From Ailurus styani (lineage: Eukaryota > Chordata > Mammalia > Carnivora > Ailuridae), in the NCBI GenBank assembly GCA_002007465.1, contig LNAC01000273.1:381643-445642 (forward strand): 64,000 nt of DNA, read 5' to 3'. The position numbers and the translations under genes are program-made. Below the pieces are notes generated by a model, which worked only from the letters and a program-made list of their open reading frames with translations, was not told the DNA's origin and ran no database searches. Shown here piece by piece: positions 11,899 through 23,601 of this stretch (its first letter is position 1; the number at the start of each line of letters is the position of its first letter).

Positions 11899-12130
11899 GT
11901 GGGAGTCCCCAGGTGGCTCGGTTGATTTTGTGTCCTACTCTTGGTTTCCGCTCAGGTCATAATCTCAGGGTCCTGGGATTGAGCCCCACATCGGGCTCTG
12001 TGCTCAGTGGGGAATCTGCTTGAGATTCTCTCCCTCTCCCTGTAATCCTCCCTCCACCCCCCCCCCCCCCCCCCCCTAAAANTGCTCTCTCCCTCTCTCT
12101 AAAATAAATAAATCTTAAAAAAAAAAGATA
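11899..12130 (+). mobile_element. Can-SINE, plus strand, older subtype
   Basis: tRNA-derived head (AGGTGGCTCGGTTGAT), 'CTCAGGTCATAATCTCAGGGTCCTGGGATTGAGCCCCACATCGGGCTC', a CT-rich part, and an AAATAAATAAATCTT tail with poly-A. The CT-rich part is replaced by a 20-bp poly-C run and an N (12082). No clear target-site duplication was found. Confidence 0.9.
12057..12082. repeat. poly-C run ending near an N
   Basis: About 20 C residues (12057-12076), then CTAAAA-like sequence and a single N, inside the CT-rich region of a SINE. This is probably a base-calling or assembly problem and not real sequence. Confidence 0.7.
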
Positions 12131-12139
12131 CACCATATC

Positions 12140-12378
12140 ACGGTGTATGAGAATGTGGGCTTTGATGTCACACAACTTGTGTTTGAACCCTGGATCTACC
12201 ATTTGCTAGATGCATGGACTTGAGCGGATTATTAGCTCTATTACTTAGTTTTCTCATCTAGAAAAATGGGGGTATAATTTACCCCTATGTCATAGAATTG
12301 TTGTGAGGAATTCAATGAGGTAATGAGTGAAAAGACCTCCTAGGACATAGTAATTGTTACATAAATGTTAGCAGTTAT
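12140..12378 (+). mobile_element. MIR SINE, plus strand
   Basis: MIR landmarks occur in order: 'GAATGTGGGCTTTGATGTCA', 'TTGAACCCTGGATCTACCA', a 'TTAGTTTTCTCATCT' block, 'AAATGGGGGTATAAT', 'ATAGAATTGTTGTGAGGAATT' and 'CATAGTAATTGTTACATAAATGTTAGC'. Nearly full length. Confidence 0.9.
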
Positions 12379-14190
12379 TTGCTTTTAATTATCATTAGAA
12401 TGGACTCCAAGTTACAAGTAAGAATTCTTTCAAACCTCTTTTTGTTTTTTGACAACTAAGTGAATCCATAGTAGAATTTTAAAGAACTTTTATCCCACAT
12501 CCTAGAGCTTATACAACTTAGAACACCTCAACTAGATATGGGGGGGTGGGGATGGAATTAGTAAAGCAAGTAATTAAGAGAAAAGGCTATTGTCATTATA
12601 TTGGAAAACAAAATATATACTAGTTTTGCATAATATTACATATAAAAACAATAGAGTTTGAAGAACAGGCTGCTACCCAAGAAAACAGGTAAAATTATAT
12701 AGTCTAACCCTGACCACAAATTATAAAAAACACAATGACAAATGAAACTTTTGGTCTAATTTGCTAAAGCCTAAACCACACATAATGTTTTTCAGTAAAA
12801 ATAAAAGATAAATAGCAAAATAATATGATGCTCTGCAGGTTGTTTGAGTTATCTAACCCTTCTTTAATCCAGGGGGTTATTGAACAAAACCAATGTTCAT
12901 TCAAAAACACTTACGAAATCTGTTGTGGATTACCAATATCATCAGTTAAACCTGTTTCAAATTTATTGCTTTCATTCAGGTTAAATAATAAAAGGGTCCA
13001 TTTGTCCCACCACATGTATATACACGAATTTAGCTTTCATCATTCCCTACAAGTTTAATCCAGTGATTTATGTTTTTTAACGCATATTCAAGGAATCTGT
13101 TGAAGAAACTCATCCAGACAGACAGAAGAGCTAGATGGGATTAATAGGGTGTAGGCAGGATTTAAAGCTGGTTGATTCAGTTCAGCGTAAGTTAAAAAGA
13201 AAGAAAGAATAGAACACTGTAACCCTCCTTGAGGTTCTAATCATTTTAATGACTTTAGCAAAAAAGAACAGGCTAAGGTCAAGAAAGTTCAGAGACAATG
13301 ATCCCTGTTTCTAGAAATACATTACATGAAGAAAAGCCATTGCCTCAGCTGTTCTTTTTTTGACAGTGAAAAACACGACTATATTTTTTCTGACAAAAAT
13401 CTGCCTTCTATTTAAGTCACCGTATTAATGGTTAAATTTGAGGTTTCAGAATTCTTGATTTTCTTTGTGAAACCATTGTATCTCACTTACCACCACAGCC
13501 AGCAGCAAAGGCTAGGAAAAAATTGGGCTCGCTGACTTTTTTTTTAAATGTTTTACAGCAAGGCAATGTATTACTTTGAGATCCTCAGATAACAACTGTT
13601 CAGATACAAAAAAACCACTATGACTTATCTTATTATTGATGACTTTGAACCTTTAAAAACATTCAGTTTAAGTCTTGCAAGAACAAAATATTGGAATATG
13701 AGGAGGAAAAAGCTTTTTCTTTCTCCCCCCTCAGTAAAGCAAACCCGATTCCATTCTCTCAGGTATTTTGTTTCAGTGACATTCTAATCTTTATACACAT
13801 TAAGAACTTTCTTTCGTAATATTGTTTCATTAGTGTAAAATGTATTTTAACAAATATGCGCTTTTCCATTAACTTCTTTCCAAACACAGAGGACAAATGG
13901 AGACTTGATAAGCATATTTCAGTGCTTCATTGCACCCGATATGTGTTTCCAACACTCATTTTGTTATAACTTTCATAGTTTAATGGAACACCTTGGGCCA
14001 TGAAGTATTTTGTGTTCATTAACTTTTAAAAAGGAGGAGATACGCTATCTAATTATCAGCACTTGGGCCAGAATATCAAGTGCTCTTCATAGTTTTTTGA
14101 TTCTACTCATGACATAGACCGTATGTAGGGTCAGGGCGAATGGGAAGTAGACTTCGGTGCTGTCTGATTGCACTCTCTGTGATGGTGGGA
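12379..14190. other. unique noncoding stretch
   Basis: About 1.8 kb without a recognised repeat or exon. A 77-codon plus-strand frame at 12825-13058 has no supporting signals. Confidence 0.4.
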
Positions 14191-14194
14191 AGGC

Positions 14195-14580
14195 ACTGTG
14201 CCCGCACTGGCCCATACAGCAGCTGCGACATGTGGCCCTTCCCCTCTTGAAGTGAGCTTAGTACAAGGGAGGCACTAGATTTTTTATTTTATTTATACTA
14301 ATTTGCTTCAGTTTATTTATTTATTTATTTTAAAGATTCTATTTATTTATTTGACACACAGAGAAAGATCAGATCACAAGTAGGCAGAGAGAGGAGGAAG
14401 CAGGCTCCCCGCCGAGCAGGGAGCCGGATGCGGGCCTCTATCCCAGGACCCTGAGATCATGACCTGAGCCGAAGGCAGAGGCTCAACCCACTGAGCCACC
14501 CAGGCTCCCAATTTGCTTCAGTTTAAATAGCCTCATGTTGTTAGTGGCTACCACATGGAACAGTGCATTTCAGACCAGAT
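14195..14580 (+). mobile_element. hAT-type medium-reiterated element, split by a SINE
   Basis: Left part: 'GGCCCATACAGCAGC', 'CGACATGTGGC', 'CTTGAAGTG' and an AT-rich centre. Right part (14526-14580): 'AATAGCCTCATG', 'TTAGTGGCTACCACATGG'. This matches the common old element rich in 'CCACATGTGGCTA' phrases. The Can-SINE at 14316-14509 interrupts it. Confidence 0.55.
14316..14509 (-). mobile_element. Can-SINE, minus strand, mustelid-type
   Basis: Reverse complement carries the full head and the GGTTGAGCCTCTGCC variant. It is flanked by a perfect 16-bp target-site duplication AATTTGCTTCAGTTTA (14300-14315 and 14510-14525). It inserted into an older DNA transposon. Confidence 0.97.
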
Positions 14581-15358
14581 TTTCAAAAAGGACAGCTATT
14601 TCCACAACAATTGATTATCTTAATTTGTAGCTCCCGCCATTCTTATTCCTACAGAGATAATGTCTAAAAAGATCAACCTTTGTGTTATTTTAACTTTTAA
14701 AAAATTTTTTGGTTTGGGGGGTTTTAAATACTATAGCTTTAAATTCGCTAGGGAATGTCTGTTCTTTGAGGTACTTGGCATATACAGAAACTACAAGATG
14801 CATTTAACTGCTTTCTACAAAAAGTTGAGCTCCTCACATAAAATTTAATTTACATTTAGTTGTTTCAAATTTATTATTTATTCACACAACTGGGTTTCTG
14901 TCTTGTTCAATGCCATGGTTAGTTTCAAATTTCGTCACACAAGTTTTAAGAATTATCTTCAGAATAAATAAAATACTATGAGATCTTAATTTCCTAGTTA
15001 TATGAAAAAGTAAAATATTTGTTTCAGCTTTGTCTCAGCCAAAATATGCCTGGAAATACCTACTATCATACTATTCAAATGTTGCTTACATGACTTGAGT
15101 TCAAGTAAATTTGTGGAGTGAAAGGAAAGAACGAATACAAAATTTACAACAGACTCCTGCACTTTTATAATTGGCTGGGCTTTGACGTATTATGTTAATA
15201 TACATTTTATCCTTTTACTCTAGTTGTGAAATTCTTAAATCATCATTTTATCTTTTTTTAATTTCTACAATGTTGTATTACAAGATTATGGACAGGACAT
15301 TTAGTTTAAGGTCTTTTGTTTGATTCCAGTTAAATGGGTAATGCTATTATTATCTGCT
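14581..15358. other. unique noncoding sequence
   Basis: AT-rich with no recognised element. A 62-codon plus-strand frame (14660-14848) has no splice or start support. Confidence 0.35.
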
Positions 15359-15373
15359 GGTAATGTTATTTTA

Positions 15374-15572
15374 TTTTATTTTTTTAAAGATTTTATTTAT
15401 TTATTTGACAGAGAGAGAGAGATCACAAGTAGGCAGAGAGGCAGGCAGAGAAAGAGGGGGAAGCAGGCTCCCCGCTGAGCTGAGAGCCCGATGCAGGACT
15501 CGATCCCACGATCCTGAGATCATGACCTGAGCTGAAGGCAGAGGCTTAAGCCACTGAGCCACCCAGGCATCG
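15374..15572 (-). mobile_element. Can-SINE, minus strand
   Basis: Complete element in reverse orientation (poly-T and ATTTATTTATTTGACAGAG on the left, GAGCCACCCAGGC on the right). The target-site duplication GGTAATGTTATTTTA (15359-15373) and GGTAAAGTTATTTTA (15573-15587) has one mismatch. Confidence 0.96.
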
Positions 15573-15587
15573 GGTAAAGTTATTTTA

Positions 15588-17084
15588 AAGCTATGTGACT
15601 GACCAAAGCCAGTTAGGAATGACCTAATGACAACCAATACATATTTGTGGAAATAGGAATATTTTTAAGTTCATTGAAATACCCTCAAATTTCCTTTTTC
15701 TTATAACTCTGTATGCAAATTCCTTTTTCGTTTGTTTGTCTGAATTTATATATGTGACCAAATCCACAGAGTATGCAATATTTCAGTACTCTAAATTCCT
15801 TATTTTTCTTTCTCAATTTTTGTTCTCTGCAGATAAGCCCTGTCTATGTACCCCATAAAGAGCTGCAGTATCTTAACTATTCCAGCCCCAAATCTATTCT
15901 GCACTTGTCAATCACATCCCCTCCCAAGGTACTTCACTGCACACAAATCAAGTTTGAGTCAAGTCTACTTCTAATCAATAGATCTTTATAGATTGTTTTA
16001 GTATACCTAAATCACTTCCCAGAAAATATCTCGCCATCTCATTTCTAATGGGAAAACATTAGATGAGATTTCAATCTGGGCCACTAAAGAAGAAAGCCTA
16101 ATGTACTCTTCTAGTCCATCAGGGGCCTAAACTCAATGTAGTTCTTACATGAAATGGGAAAATGTTTTCTCTCAAGTCAAAGACACATACACGATGGGAA
16201 CATTTGGGCAGGGGGCAGTGTAGAATGAAGGAAAATGGCTGAAGGAAGTGCAAGCTGCCAGATTGTCTTGACACTGTAGAAAGTTTATGCATTGCCTTGA
16301 AATCTCTGCAGTGTGGTCAGGCAAGCGAGTCTAAAAACACAAGTGCCTCTGAAGCAAAAAACGCCTGGGAATCTTTTTTTTTTCTCTTTAGTAAATCAAC
16401 AGCAAATGTGGCTACTAATGGTACGTTTTGATTACGGTAAAAACAGTCCATTTATTATCCATATTCCAAAGATATTTATTGGTCTAATAAGACAGTTAAA
16501 TAATATGCCAGACAGCTGTTCTTAACAATCTATCCTGTTCTGTAGCTAAGGGGAGTACTGACAAAATTTGTATTTATATGTTGTACTTTCCAGTTAACAA
16601 AATGATCTTGTACAGATCATCTTATTTAATCTTTGTGGTAGCGCTGTGAGAGTTAGTGTGTTCTTGAATCACAGTCTGGAAACTAAAGTTCTGATGGGTA
16701 AGGGAGTTGCCTGTGTTCAAACAGCTCACATATTAGAGATATATTTTTAAACATGGACAGAAGATTCCAGAAGCTGCCTTCTTTTCATTGTAATATACCA
16801 AAAAATGGCTACTTACACTTAACATTTTATTTTTCTGATATTTTAAATGAATATTTAGTTTTGGAAAAATAAAAGAATTTTGGTCTGTGTGACTCCTATG
16901 CAGACCTACAGTGTTTCTCAGGGTATGCTGCAGGTCCATAAGCTGTAATCTGCATAACGTTAAACTCTGTGTGAATTGGCATGGAGGCTACTGAAGGACA
17001 TTCACTTCAGGAGTTTTGCTACAGCTAGATGTAGACCAGAGTCAACTGAGACTTTGGTCTTCAGTATCCTCTGAGAACACTTTC
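15588..17084. other. unique noncoding stretch
   Basis: About 1.5 kb. No repeat family or exon recognised. Several 68-72-codon frames lie on both strands without support. Confidence 0.4.
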
Positions 17085-17089
17085 TTGAC

Positions 17090-17657
17090 TATGGTGGGCC
17101 ACTTCTAAGATGGTGCCTAGTAATGCCCTCCTCCTAATACTCATGTAAATGTCCTCCTCTGGAGAATGAGGAGGGAGCTAGTGACTTGTTTTTAATGAAT
17201 AAAATATGGTAAATCAGATGGTGTGTCACTTCTGAGATGAGTTTACAAAAAGACTGACTTCGGTCTTACCCACCCTCTGTTGCTTCTCTGCTTGCTCATC
17301 CTGATGGAAGCCAGCTGCCATTGTCTAGGCTGCCTGCCTTATGGGGAAGCCTATGTGGCAGAGATCTGAGAGGGGCTCCAGCCAATGGTTCGTGAGATAC
17401 TGAGGCCTCTAGTCCAACAACACATAAGGAACTGAATCTTGTCAACAACCATCTGAGTGAGCCTCTAACCTAACCTTGAGGTAACTGCAGCTCTGGGGAT
17501 TGCTTTGTTTGTGGGCTTGTAAGGACCTGATCTAGAGAATCTAGTTGAGCTGGGCCCCAGTTCCTGGCCCAGAAACTGTGAGATGAAGTATTTGTTGCCT
17601 CAAACTGCTAGGTCGTGGAAGGAATTGGTTACACAGCAATATATAACAAATACATTG
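17090..17657 (+). mobile_element. MLT1/MST-like LTR (ERVL-MaLR), solo
   Basis: Nearly complete LTR: 'ACTTCTAAGATGGTGCC' near the 5' side, 'TAGTGACTTGTTTTTAATGAATAAAATATGG', 'GTGTGTCACTTCTGAGATGAG', 'GAAGCCAGCTGCCA', 'TAGTCCAACAACACATAAGGAACTGAATC', 'CCAGAAACTGTGAGATGAAG' and a final 'ACACAGCAATATATAACAAATAC'. There is no internal region and no coding capacity. Confidence 0.85.
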
Positions 17658-17754
17658 ACTAATAGAATTCCTTTTCTTACCCTTTATACACACAATGTCC
17701 ATCCCACTATCCAGAATTAATTTTGGAAATGGATTTGATGTCAGTAACTATGAA

Positions 17755-17990
17755 AACTGCATAGTGGATAAAATCATTGCTTTGGGATTAGAAACATCTG
17801 GGCTGTGTCTGGATTTGCCATTACTACCCTGAGACACTGGAGAAGTTATTTAATATCTCTGATCCTCCCTTTCTTCATTTGTAAAACTATCTATGAATAC
17901 TACTTCATGGGTGCTTTTTAAAGCTAGATCACGAAAGGAAAACAAAAATGTTTAGCATCTCATAGACACCCAGAAAATACTAGCTATTTT
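17755..17990 (+). mobile_element. MIR SINE, plus strand
   Basis: Contains 'GCATAGTGGATAAAATCATTG', a 'CATCTGGGCTG' block, 'TTTCTTCATTTGTAAAACTAT' and a 'TTAGCATCTCATAGACACCCAG' end. Diverged but co-linear with MIR. Confidence 0.8.
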
Positions 17991-18848
17991 TATAATAATG
18001 ATTCCTTAATTTGAATTGAAAAATATTAACTACATCTACCCTTTTGGTCTTACATTCCTAACATTCTTATTTCTATGGAAAGGATCAATCAATAGCATTT
18101 TGTAAATATCAATGAACACATAGAAGCTATTCCTTTGGATAGGAGGAACCTAGGTAATAAAAAACTCCCACTAAAAATGTAAATAATAATGTCCTAAACA
18201 CCAGGAGGATGTCAAAGAATAACAATGAAGCCATTCTACAATATTTGCAAGACACAAAAATGATGTAAGTGCATGATAATAACTGGCATGTAGTGTCTTA
18301 AAATAGAAGCCAAGCGACAATGATTTTCATTAGATGCTTCTCAAATCCTATGGGTGACATGAACCCATTTCCTCTGTCACATTTCTGAAGAGATAATTGC
18401 AGGAAATACTGTAAACAGCTTAACATTCACAGGTCATATTGAGAAATGTTTATAGATATTGACAGCTAAATACAACATATCACAGCATCCTGAACAATGT
18501 GGCATCTACCTAACAATGAACTTCCACAAATCAAAGTCAAAAAGTCAAGCTTTGCTTTGGTAAAAAGGAAGATAGAAATATTTGTTGAATGGGTGAATGA
18601 ATGAATAATGAATGAAATGCTTTCCAGGATGATAGGTTTGTATGAAATATTATAGAAATAATATTAATTTAAAAATTCATTTTTCTTTCATAATACTTAA
18701 GTTTCTAGGCATTAACTCCTTGGATTTAGAAATTAAACAATTAACCCAGATTAAAAAAAACAATTCTCTAAACAATCTACTAGACAGATAGTAAATATAA
18801 AAAAAATTCCCCAAGATTCATAGAATTATGGTATCAAATATTTTTTTG
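17991..18848. other. unique noncoding sequence
   Basis: AT-rich. A short GAAT-rich stretch lies at about 18590-18620. Nothing else recognised. Confidence 0.35.
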
Positions 18849-18862
18849 AAAACTGAAAAACT

Positions 18863-18961
18863 GAGCTTGGCTGGCTCAGTGGGTAGAACTTGCAACTCAG
18901 ATAGTGAGTTTGAGCCCCACATTAGGTGTAGAGATTAAAAATCGAGTCTAAAAAACAAACA
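18863..18961 (+). mobile_element. tRNA-Lys-type SINE, short older subtype
   Basis: Starts GAGCTTGGCTGGCTCAGTGGGTAGAACTTGCAACTC and has the box-B-like 'GAGTTTGAGCCCCACATTAGGTGTAGAGATTA', then an A-rich tail. It is joined head-to-tail to a second SINE. A 14-bp repeat AAAACTGAAAAACT (18849-18862 and 19168-19181) flanks the pair. Confidence 0.85.
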
Positions 18962-19153
18962 GAGGTGCCCAAGTGGCACAGTCAGTTAAGCCTCCAACTC
19001 TTGGTTTTGACTCAGGTCATGATCTCAGGGTTGTGAGATGGAGCCCCAACTCGGGCTCCGTGCTCAGTGGGGAGTCTGCTTGAGATTCCCTTTCCCTCTC
19101 CGTCTGCCCCTCCTGCTCATGCTCTCTCTCTCTAAAATAAATAAACAAATATC
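18962..19153 (+). mobile_element. Can-SINE, plus strand, older subtype
   Basis: 'GAGGTGCCCAAGTGGCACAGTCAGTTAAGC' head, 'CTCAGGTCATGATCTCAGGG', 'CAGTGGGGAGTCTGCTTGAG', a CT-rich part and an AAATAAATAAACAAAT tail. It probably inserted into the A-rich tail of the SINE just upstream. Confidence 0.92.
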
Positions 19154-19181
19154 GAAGAGACTAGCAAAAAACTGAAAAACT

Positions 19182-19791
19182 CATACAGTTCACAAAAAAT
19201 TAAAAATGAAATTTGCTAAACTCTAAAATAGAAATATCTACAAGGAAATAGTAGCAAATTAACAAAGTTTCTATATAAATTATGTTTTCCAGCTGACAGG
19301 GTGTAATTTAATATTTGGGGTTAAGTGGAAACAAAAAAAAACTTACATTCATTGAGCAAGAGAAAAATTTAAGTGTAGATATAGAGAAATGTTCACATTA
19401 GGAAAAAAGGGTTAACATCTCAATCTTTGTTTAGTACACTAAACATACACAGTCTGGGTGTAATTATTTCCTAGTCTTTTAATGAAAATATGTGTGGGTG
19501 GAGTGGATATATATACACACACACACTTGAGAATGTATATACAGAACAAAGTTATTGGTGTTTCCAATTGAATTACCTTTCTTACCTACCTAAGAGACTC
19601 AAGAGTTTTAAATGACTGTATATCTTATCTAAACACCCCCTCCTAAAAGTTCCCTAATTTGCTCATATTTGTCCTATCTTCTATTCATTATTTATTCAAT
19701 TGTACTTTTTTTTTACAACCAGAAATACATATTGATGATTGTGAATGTCGATTATGTTCCTTGAAAAGCCATTTATGTACTTGTTCTTATA
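19182..19791. other. unique AT-rich sequence
   Basis: Holds a short (AC)n run at about 19514-19526. No other element recognised. Confidence 0.35.
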
Positions 19792-19808
19792 CCTGGATAT
19801 AATATTTT

Positions 19809-19945
19809 TTTTCATTGTTATAATCATATTTTTTTTATTTTTTTATTTTTTTTTAATTTTATTTTTATTCTTTGCCCAAGGGGTACAGGTCTGTAAATCA
19901 TCAGGCTTACATCTTTCACAGCATTCACCAAAGCACAAACCCTCC
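19809..19945 (-). mobile_element. 5'-truncated L1 3' end, minus strand
   Basis: Poly-T at the left, then 'GCCCAAGGGGTACAGGTCTGTAAATC' and 'CAGCATTCACCAAAGCACAAACCCTCCCC', the reverse complement of the carnivore L1 3' end. It is flanked by a perfect 17-bp duplication CCTGGATATAATATTTT (19792-19808 and 19946-19962). Only about 137 bp were inserted. Confidence 0.95.
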
Positions 19946-20294
19946 CCTGGATATAATATTTTAAAAGTATTTTACCTTCTTCAAAAAAGATTTGAATCAG
20001 GAGGATTTTTATATAGGTGATGCAAACTTTTGTATTTTGTGATTTGCCCAGAAAGTCACGAAGTTTGGCTTAATGTAACAAAACAAAGCAAAGCAAAGCA
20101 AAATCTTGCTCTTCTAATCTGTGTATGATCTTTGTTCATATTAGAACTAGGCCAGGATCCAGAATGTTAATTGTTTCATGGAAATCCTATAACCAAAGTA
20201 ATATCAGTGCAAAATGAAAATTCTTATTAGATTTAAATAGAAAGAGAAAACAATAGCAAGAGGGAAAGGGATTTTTAAAAAATGAGAAATCTTG

Positions 20295-20880
20295 CCACTA
20301 ATATTTATTTAACACCTATTACTGTGCCAGGTCCTTGGATTATATCAGTGACTAAAATCAACAAAAACTCCACCTTCCTTAGGCTTATATTCCCATGGGG
20401 GAAGGGGCTCTTGGGTGAAGGGAGAGAGACAGTAAATAATAAACATAACAGATAAATTATATAATGTGTTAGAAGGTGCCATGTGCCAAAGATAAAAGGA
20501 AAGCTAGAGCCAGGGAACTGAAGTGTGTATGGGGGCAAGGTGAGGGTTGGGGTGACCCAGCTGGTATTAATAGGAGGCTGAAAAAGTGACATTTGAGCAA
20601 AGACTTGTAGAAAGAAGGAAATCATCCCAACAAATATCTGAAGAAAGTACATCTGAAGCAGAGAGAATAACTTCAATGAAAGCCCTAAGGCAGGAGTATG
20701 TGTGACATTTTCAAGGAACAGTGAGAAGGTGAAGGTGGCTGGATCAGAGGTGGGAAAGAGGAGAAGGGAGATAGGTTGGTGGGTAATGTGTCTGGGGGAT
20801 GAGGTGGTGGTATAGATATAGATATTGAGGGACTTGTAAGCCATTCTGAAGACTGATTTTGACTGACTCTTGATTGACCG
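20295..20880 (+). mobile_element. ancient LINE-like interspersed repeat
   Basis: Reads as a widespread old placental repeat: 'TATTTATTTAACACCTATTACTGTGCCAGG', 'GTGACATTTGAGCAAAGACTTG', 'GCCCTAAGGCAGGAGTATG', 'TTTCAAGGAACAGTGAGAAGG', 'GGCTGG' and 'GACTTGTAAGCCATT'. Its antisense strand has a fortuitous 213-codon open frame (20305-20946). The family name is not assigned. Related copies lie at 23885-24180 and 34310-34660. Confidence 0.7.
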
Positions 20881-21184
20881 ATTTTTTGTTCTTGCCTCAT
20901 TTTTCTCTGCCTCCTCCTCCTTCACCAAGGTCACCTTCATTGCCAAGGCATTTATTTACTGAACACTTGTCTTGATTTGAACAATAATAAGATTCTAAAG
21001 TTCTAGGAGGGCATTTCCACAGTTTTCTTCTTCTCATCATTTCTAGTCAATCCAAAAATATGTGTTGGGTTCCTAATGTGTGCAAAACTGTGTGTCAGGC
21101 ACATTTAAAAAAATCGAGACTGTGGTCTATAGACTTTGACTATAGAATATGGTCCTTTGGACCACTATTGAACACGACACAATA

Positions 21185-21365
21185 CTAAACGTTCTATATG
21201 TGTTACCTCACTTAGTCCTCCCAGCAACCTATAAAATGGATGCCATTATTTTTTTTTCATTTTAAAGATGAGAAAAATGAAGCACGGTAAGATTAAATAA
21301 CCCATCCAAGATATGCAGACTGCAAGCTATAGAACTCAAACTTCTCAGAACTGAAAATTCTCAGG
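21185..21365 (-). mobile_element. MIR SINE, minus strand
   Basis: 'TTACCTCACTTAGTCCTCCCAGCAACC', 'CATTTTAAAGATGAGAAAAATGAAGCACGG' and 'AACTCAAACTTCTCAGA' are reverse-complement MIR landmarks. Confidence 0.75.
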
Positions 21366-22133
21366 TGTTTTTGGCTCCACAGTTTGGGATCTTGACCATT
21401 CACAATACTGCCTTCCATTGATGCAGTCCTTTACAATACTCATAGTCTTTGAGATGTTTTCTTTATCCACTTGTTCATTCACCAAGTATTTATCACCATT
21501 CTACTGTCTTCTCAGTGCTGTTAGGCATTGAGGAGACACGGCAGCTGTGGGCCTCTATGGTATCTTTGTGTGAATTAGAAAAACGTGTCTATTCCTGAAG
21601 GCACTTTACTTTCTTCTGGTAGAAAATTATGGTGATATTCTGATCTTTGAAGGGCAAGACATCTAACTGCCATTGCTGGAAAATGGTCATAATAAATAAA
21701 CAAATTTATTTGCAGGTGCACAGGTAAAATATATATGAAAGCCAAGATATTAAAGGTGTTTATGATGTAAATAGTATCCCTTAGATGTGATGCCCTAGTG
21801 AAGTCCATGATCATGTACATGACACCATCATACGAGCCAAATAAAAGAAAATAAAACATTGCTTCCCAGAGATGAAAAATGCAACACTCATAGTATGTCA
21901 GGAAACTCATTTCTTTTCTATAAGATCTTTTGGGGCTTTATTGATAGACTCTCAAAATCTTCTGTGTGAACTCACAAACTCAGCAATGTTGAAAATTATT
22001 ATTTGAGTGGTGATGAGACACTAAAGTTTTAGGGAGTGAATTCTTGCTATTCTTTGAAAATCACCTCTTATTTTATCAATTCTATTCAGTTAAAAAACAC
22101 GTGTTGACTTCTGAACAAGTGCAAAATTGTGTG
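21366..22133. other. noncoding with scattered old repeat words
   Basis: At 21465-21535 'TTGTTCATTCACCAAGTATTTATC' belongs to an old repeat. The segment 22083-22133 resembles 21047-21100 (see findings). A 111-codon minus-strand frame (21575-21910) has no supporting splice signals. Confidence 0.35.
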
Positions 22134-22147
22134 GTAGGCATATTTTT

Positions 22148-22325
22148 TTAAGATTTTATTTATTTATTTGAGAGAGAGAGAGAGAGAGTACACAAGAGCA
22201 GGGGGAGGGGGAAGCAGGCTCCCAGGTAAGCAGGGACCCTGATGTGGGGCTCAATCCCAGCACCCTGAGATCATGACCTGAACCGAAGGCAGATGCTTAA
22301 CCGACTGAGCCACCCAGGTGCCCAT
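22148..22325 (-). mobile_element. Can-SINE, minus strand, older subtype
   Basis: 'TTAAGATTTTATTTATTTATTTGAGAGAGAG' on the left, 'CTTAACCGACTGAGCCACCCAGGTGCCC' on the right. The target-site duplication GTAGGCATATTTTT (22134-22147 and 22326-22339) is perfect. Confidence 0.95.
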
Positions 22326-22380
22326 GTAGGCATATTTTTAAAAACAGACCATAGTCTATTGGGCACAGACCATATACTGT

Positions 22381-23585
22381 TATGCATGAGAGTGCTATTG
22401 AACTGTACGTGATACCAACTTTTTATAGTATTTATATCCATCACAACTGACATTAATCAGTTACCTACTTAGAAGAGGATTTTCTCTCATCAAGATCAGA
22501 GCATACCTATGCCATTACTTTTCTATTAATTAGCACTTATCCTCAAAAGATTTGAAAGTATGACTGGTTATTAATTGCGTCCTCACAAATAATAAAAAAG
22601 GAGGTTTGAGGAAGCTAAATAGTAGGGTCAGGTTGAGTCAGGAATTTCTGTCTCCAAAGCCCACCATGCCAGACTTCCTCTCAGCATACGGTGGGAGGAT
22701 GACCTATTGCAGGATGATAGAAAAATCAGAGGGGAAGATTGTGGAAGAAAGAGGGCACACAGCCAGAACGATGGGCTAGTGAGAATCCTGTCTGTGCCAG
22801 ATTCCAGCTTGCTTACTCCTACCCAGACCAGGAGCAACTCCTATTGTTCCACAGCCAATTCAAATGACTAAGCTCTGAACTATAATTTCAAATGCACAAA
22901 ATAGTCCCAGAATTGGCTTCAAGGTTCATTAGACCCCTTTCCTTCTCCGTGTGTATTGCTTCTAAGCTTAGAAACTTCTTTTCTGCAAGGGTAATTTGAA
23001 GATATCAGGAGTATGAAATGAGAAAAACAAACACATATTGAACGTTAACGAGGTGCCAGATACTATCATGAGCACTTTGTTACATTCACACTGAAGAAGT
23101 GAGAATCAGGTTTTGGGGTTTTGGGTTTTTTTTTTTTTTTGGTGTTTCCCTAAGAACAAATGTTAAGAGCTTACATCCAACTTGGAAATAGAGGTGGAGC
23201 TGAAAGTTTGGGTAAAGGAATGAATATAGAGGAATTGTTGTACCTCCAAATCTCCCATGTAGCAACATGCCCTGAAGGCATTGTCAACAAACCAGAGGAT
23301 GAGACATTTCAGCCACAGGAATAAGCGAAAACATGCTTACGAAAGCTGTTGTGGCTTCATATAATCCCTTCATTCAAGTGGCCATTTATTTTTTTACTTA
23401 TTCATGTAGTCTCTAAATGACTAGTGTGAGAAATAATCTTTTGGGGCTATCATTACAAAGAAAGTAAGACTTTCTTGAAACTGATAAAAATCATTTTTAT
23501 GATTTTTTTCTTAGTTTCTTTTCTTCTTCTTGTAAAAAAAATCCATGTCTGTGCTCTGTTTTCCTTGCCCTGTTGTAAGCCCCTC
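22381..23585. other. unique noncoding stretch
   Basis: About 1.2 kb. A T/G-rich run lies at 23110-23145. No element or exon recognised. Confidence 0.4.
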
Positions 23586-23601
23586 AAGAACAAGAGCTAA
23601 G

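Noticed and set aside
18863..18961. tRNA-like sequence with box A/B words
   Set aside because: It is the tRNA-derived head of a SINE with an A-rich tail and direct repeats, not a functional tRNA gene. The same applies to all other tRNA-like heads in the window.
20305..20946. 213-codon minus-strand open frame
   Set aside because: It is the antisense of a recognisable ancient interspersed repeat (20295-20880), with no start context, no domain and proline/serine-rich low complexity.
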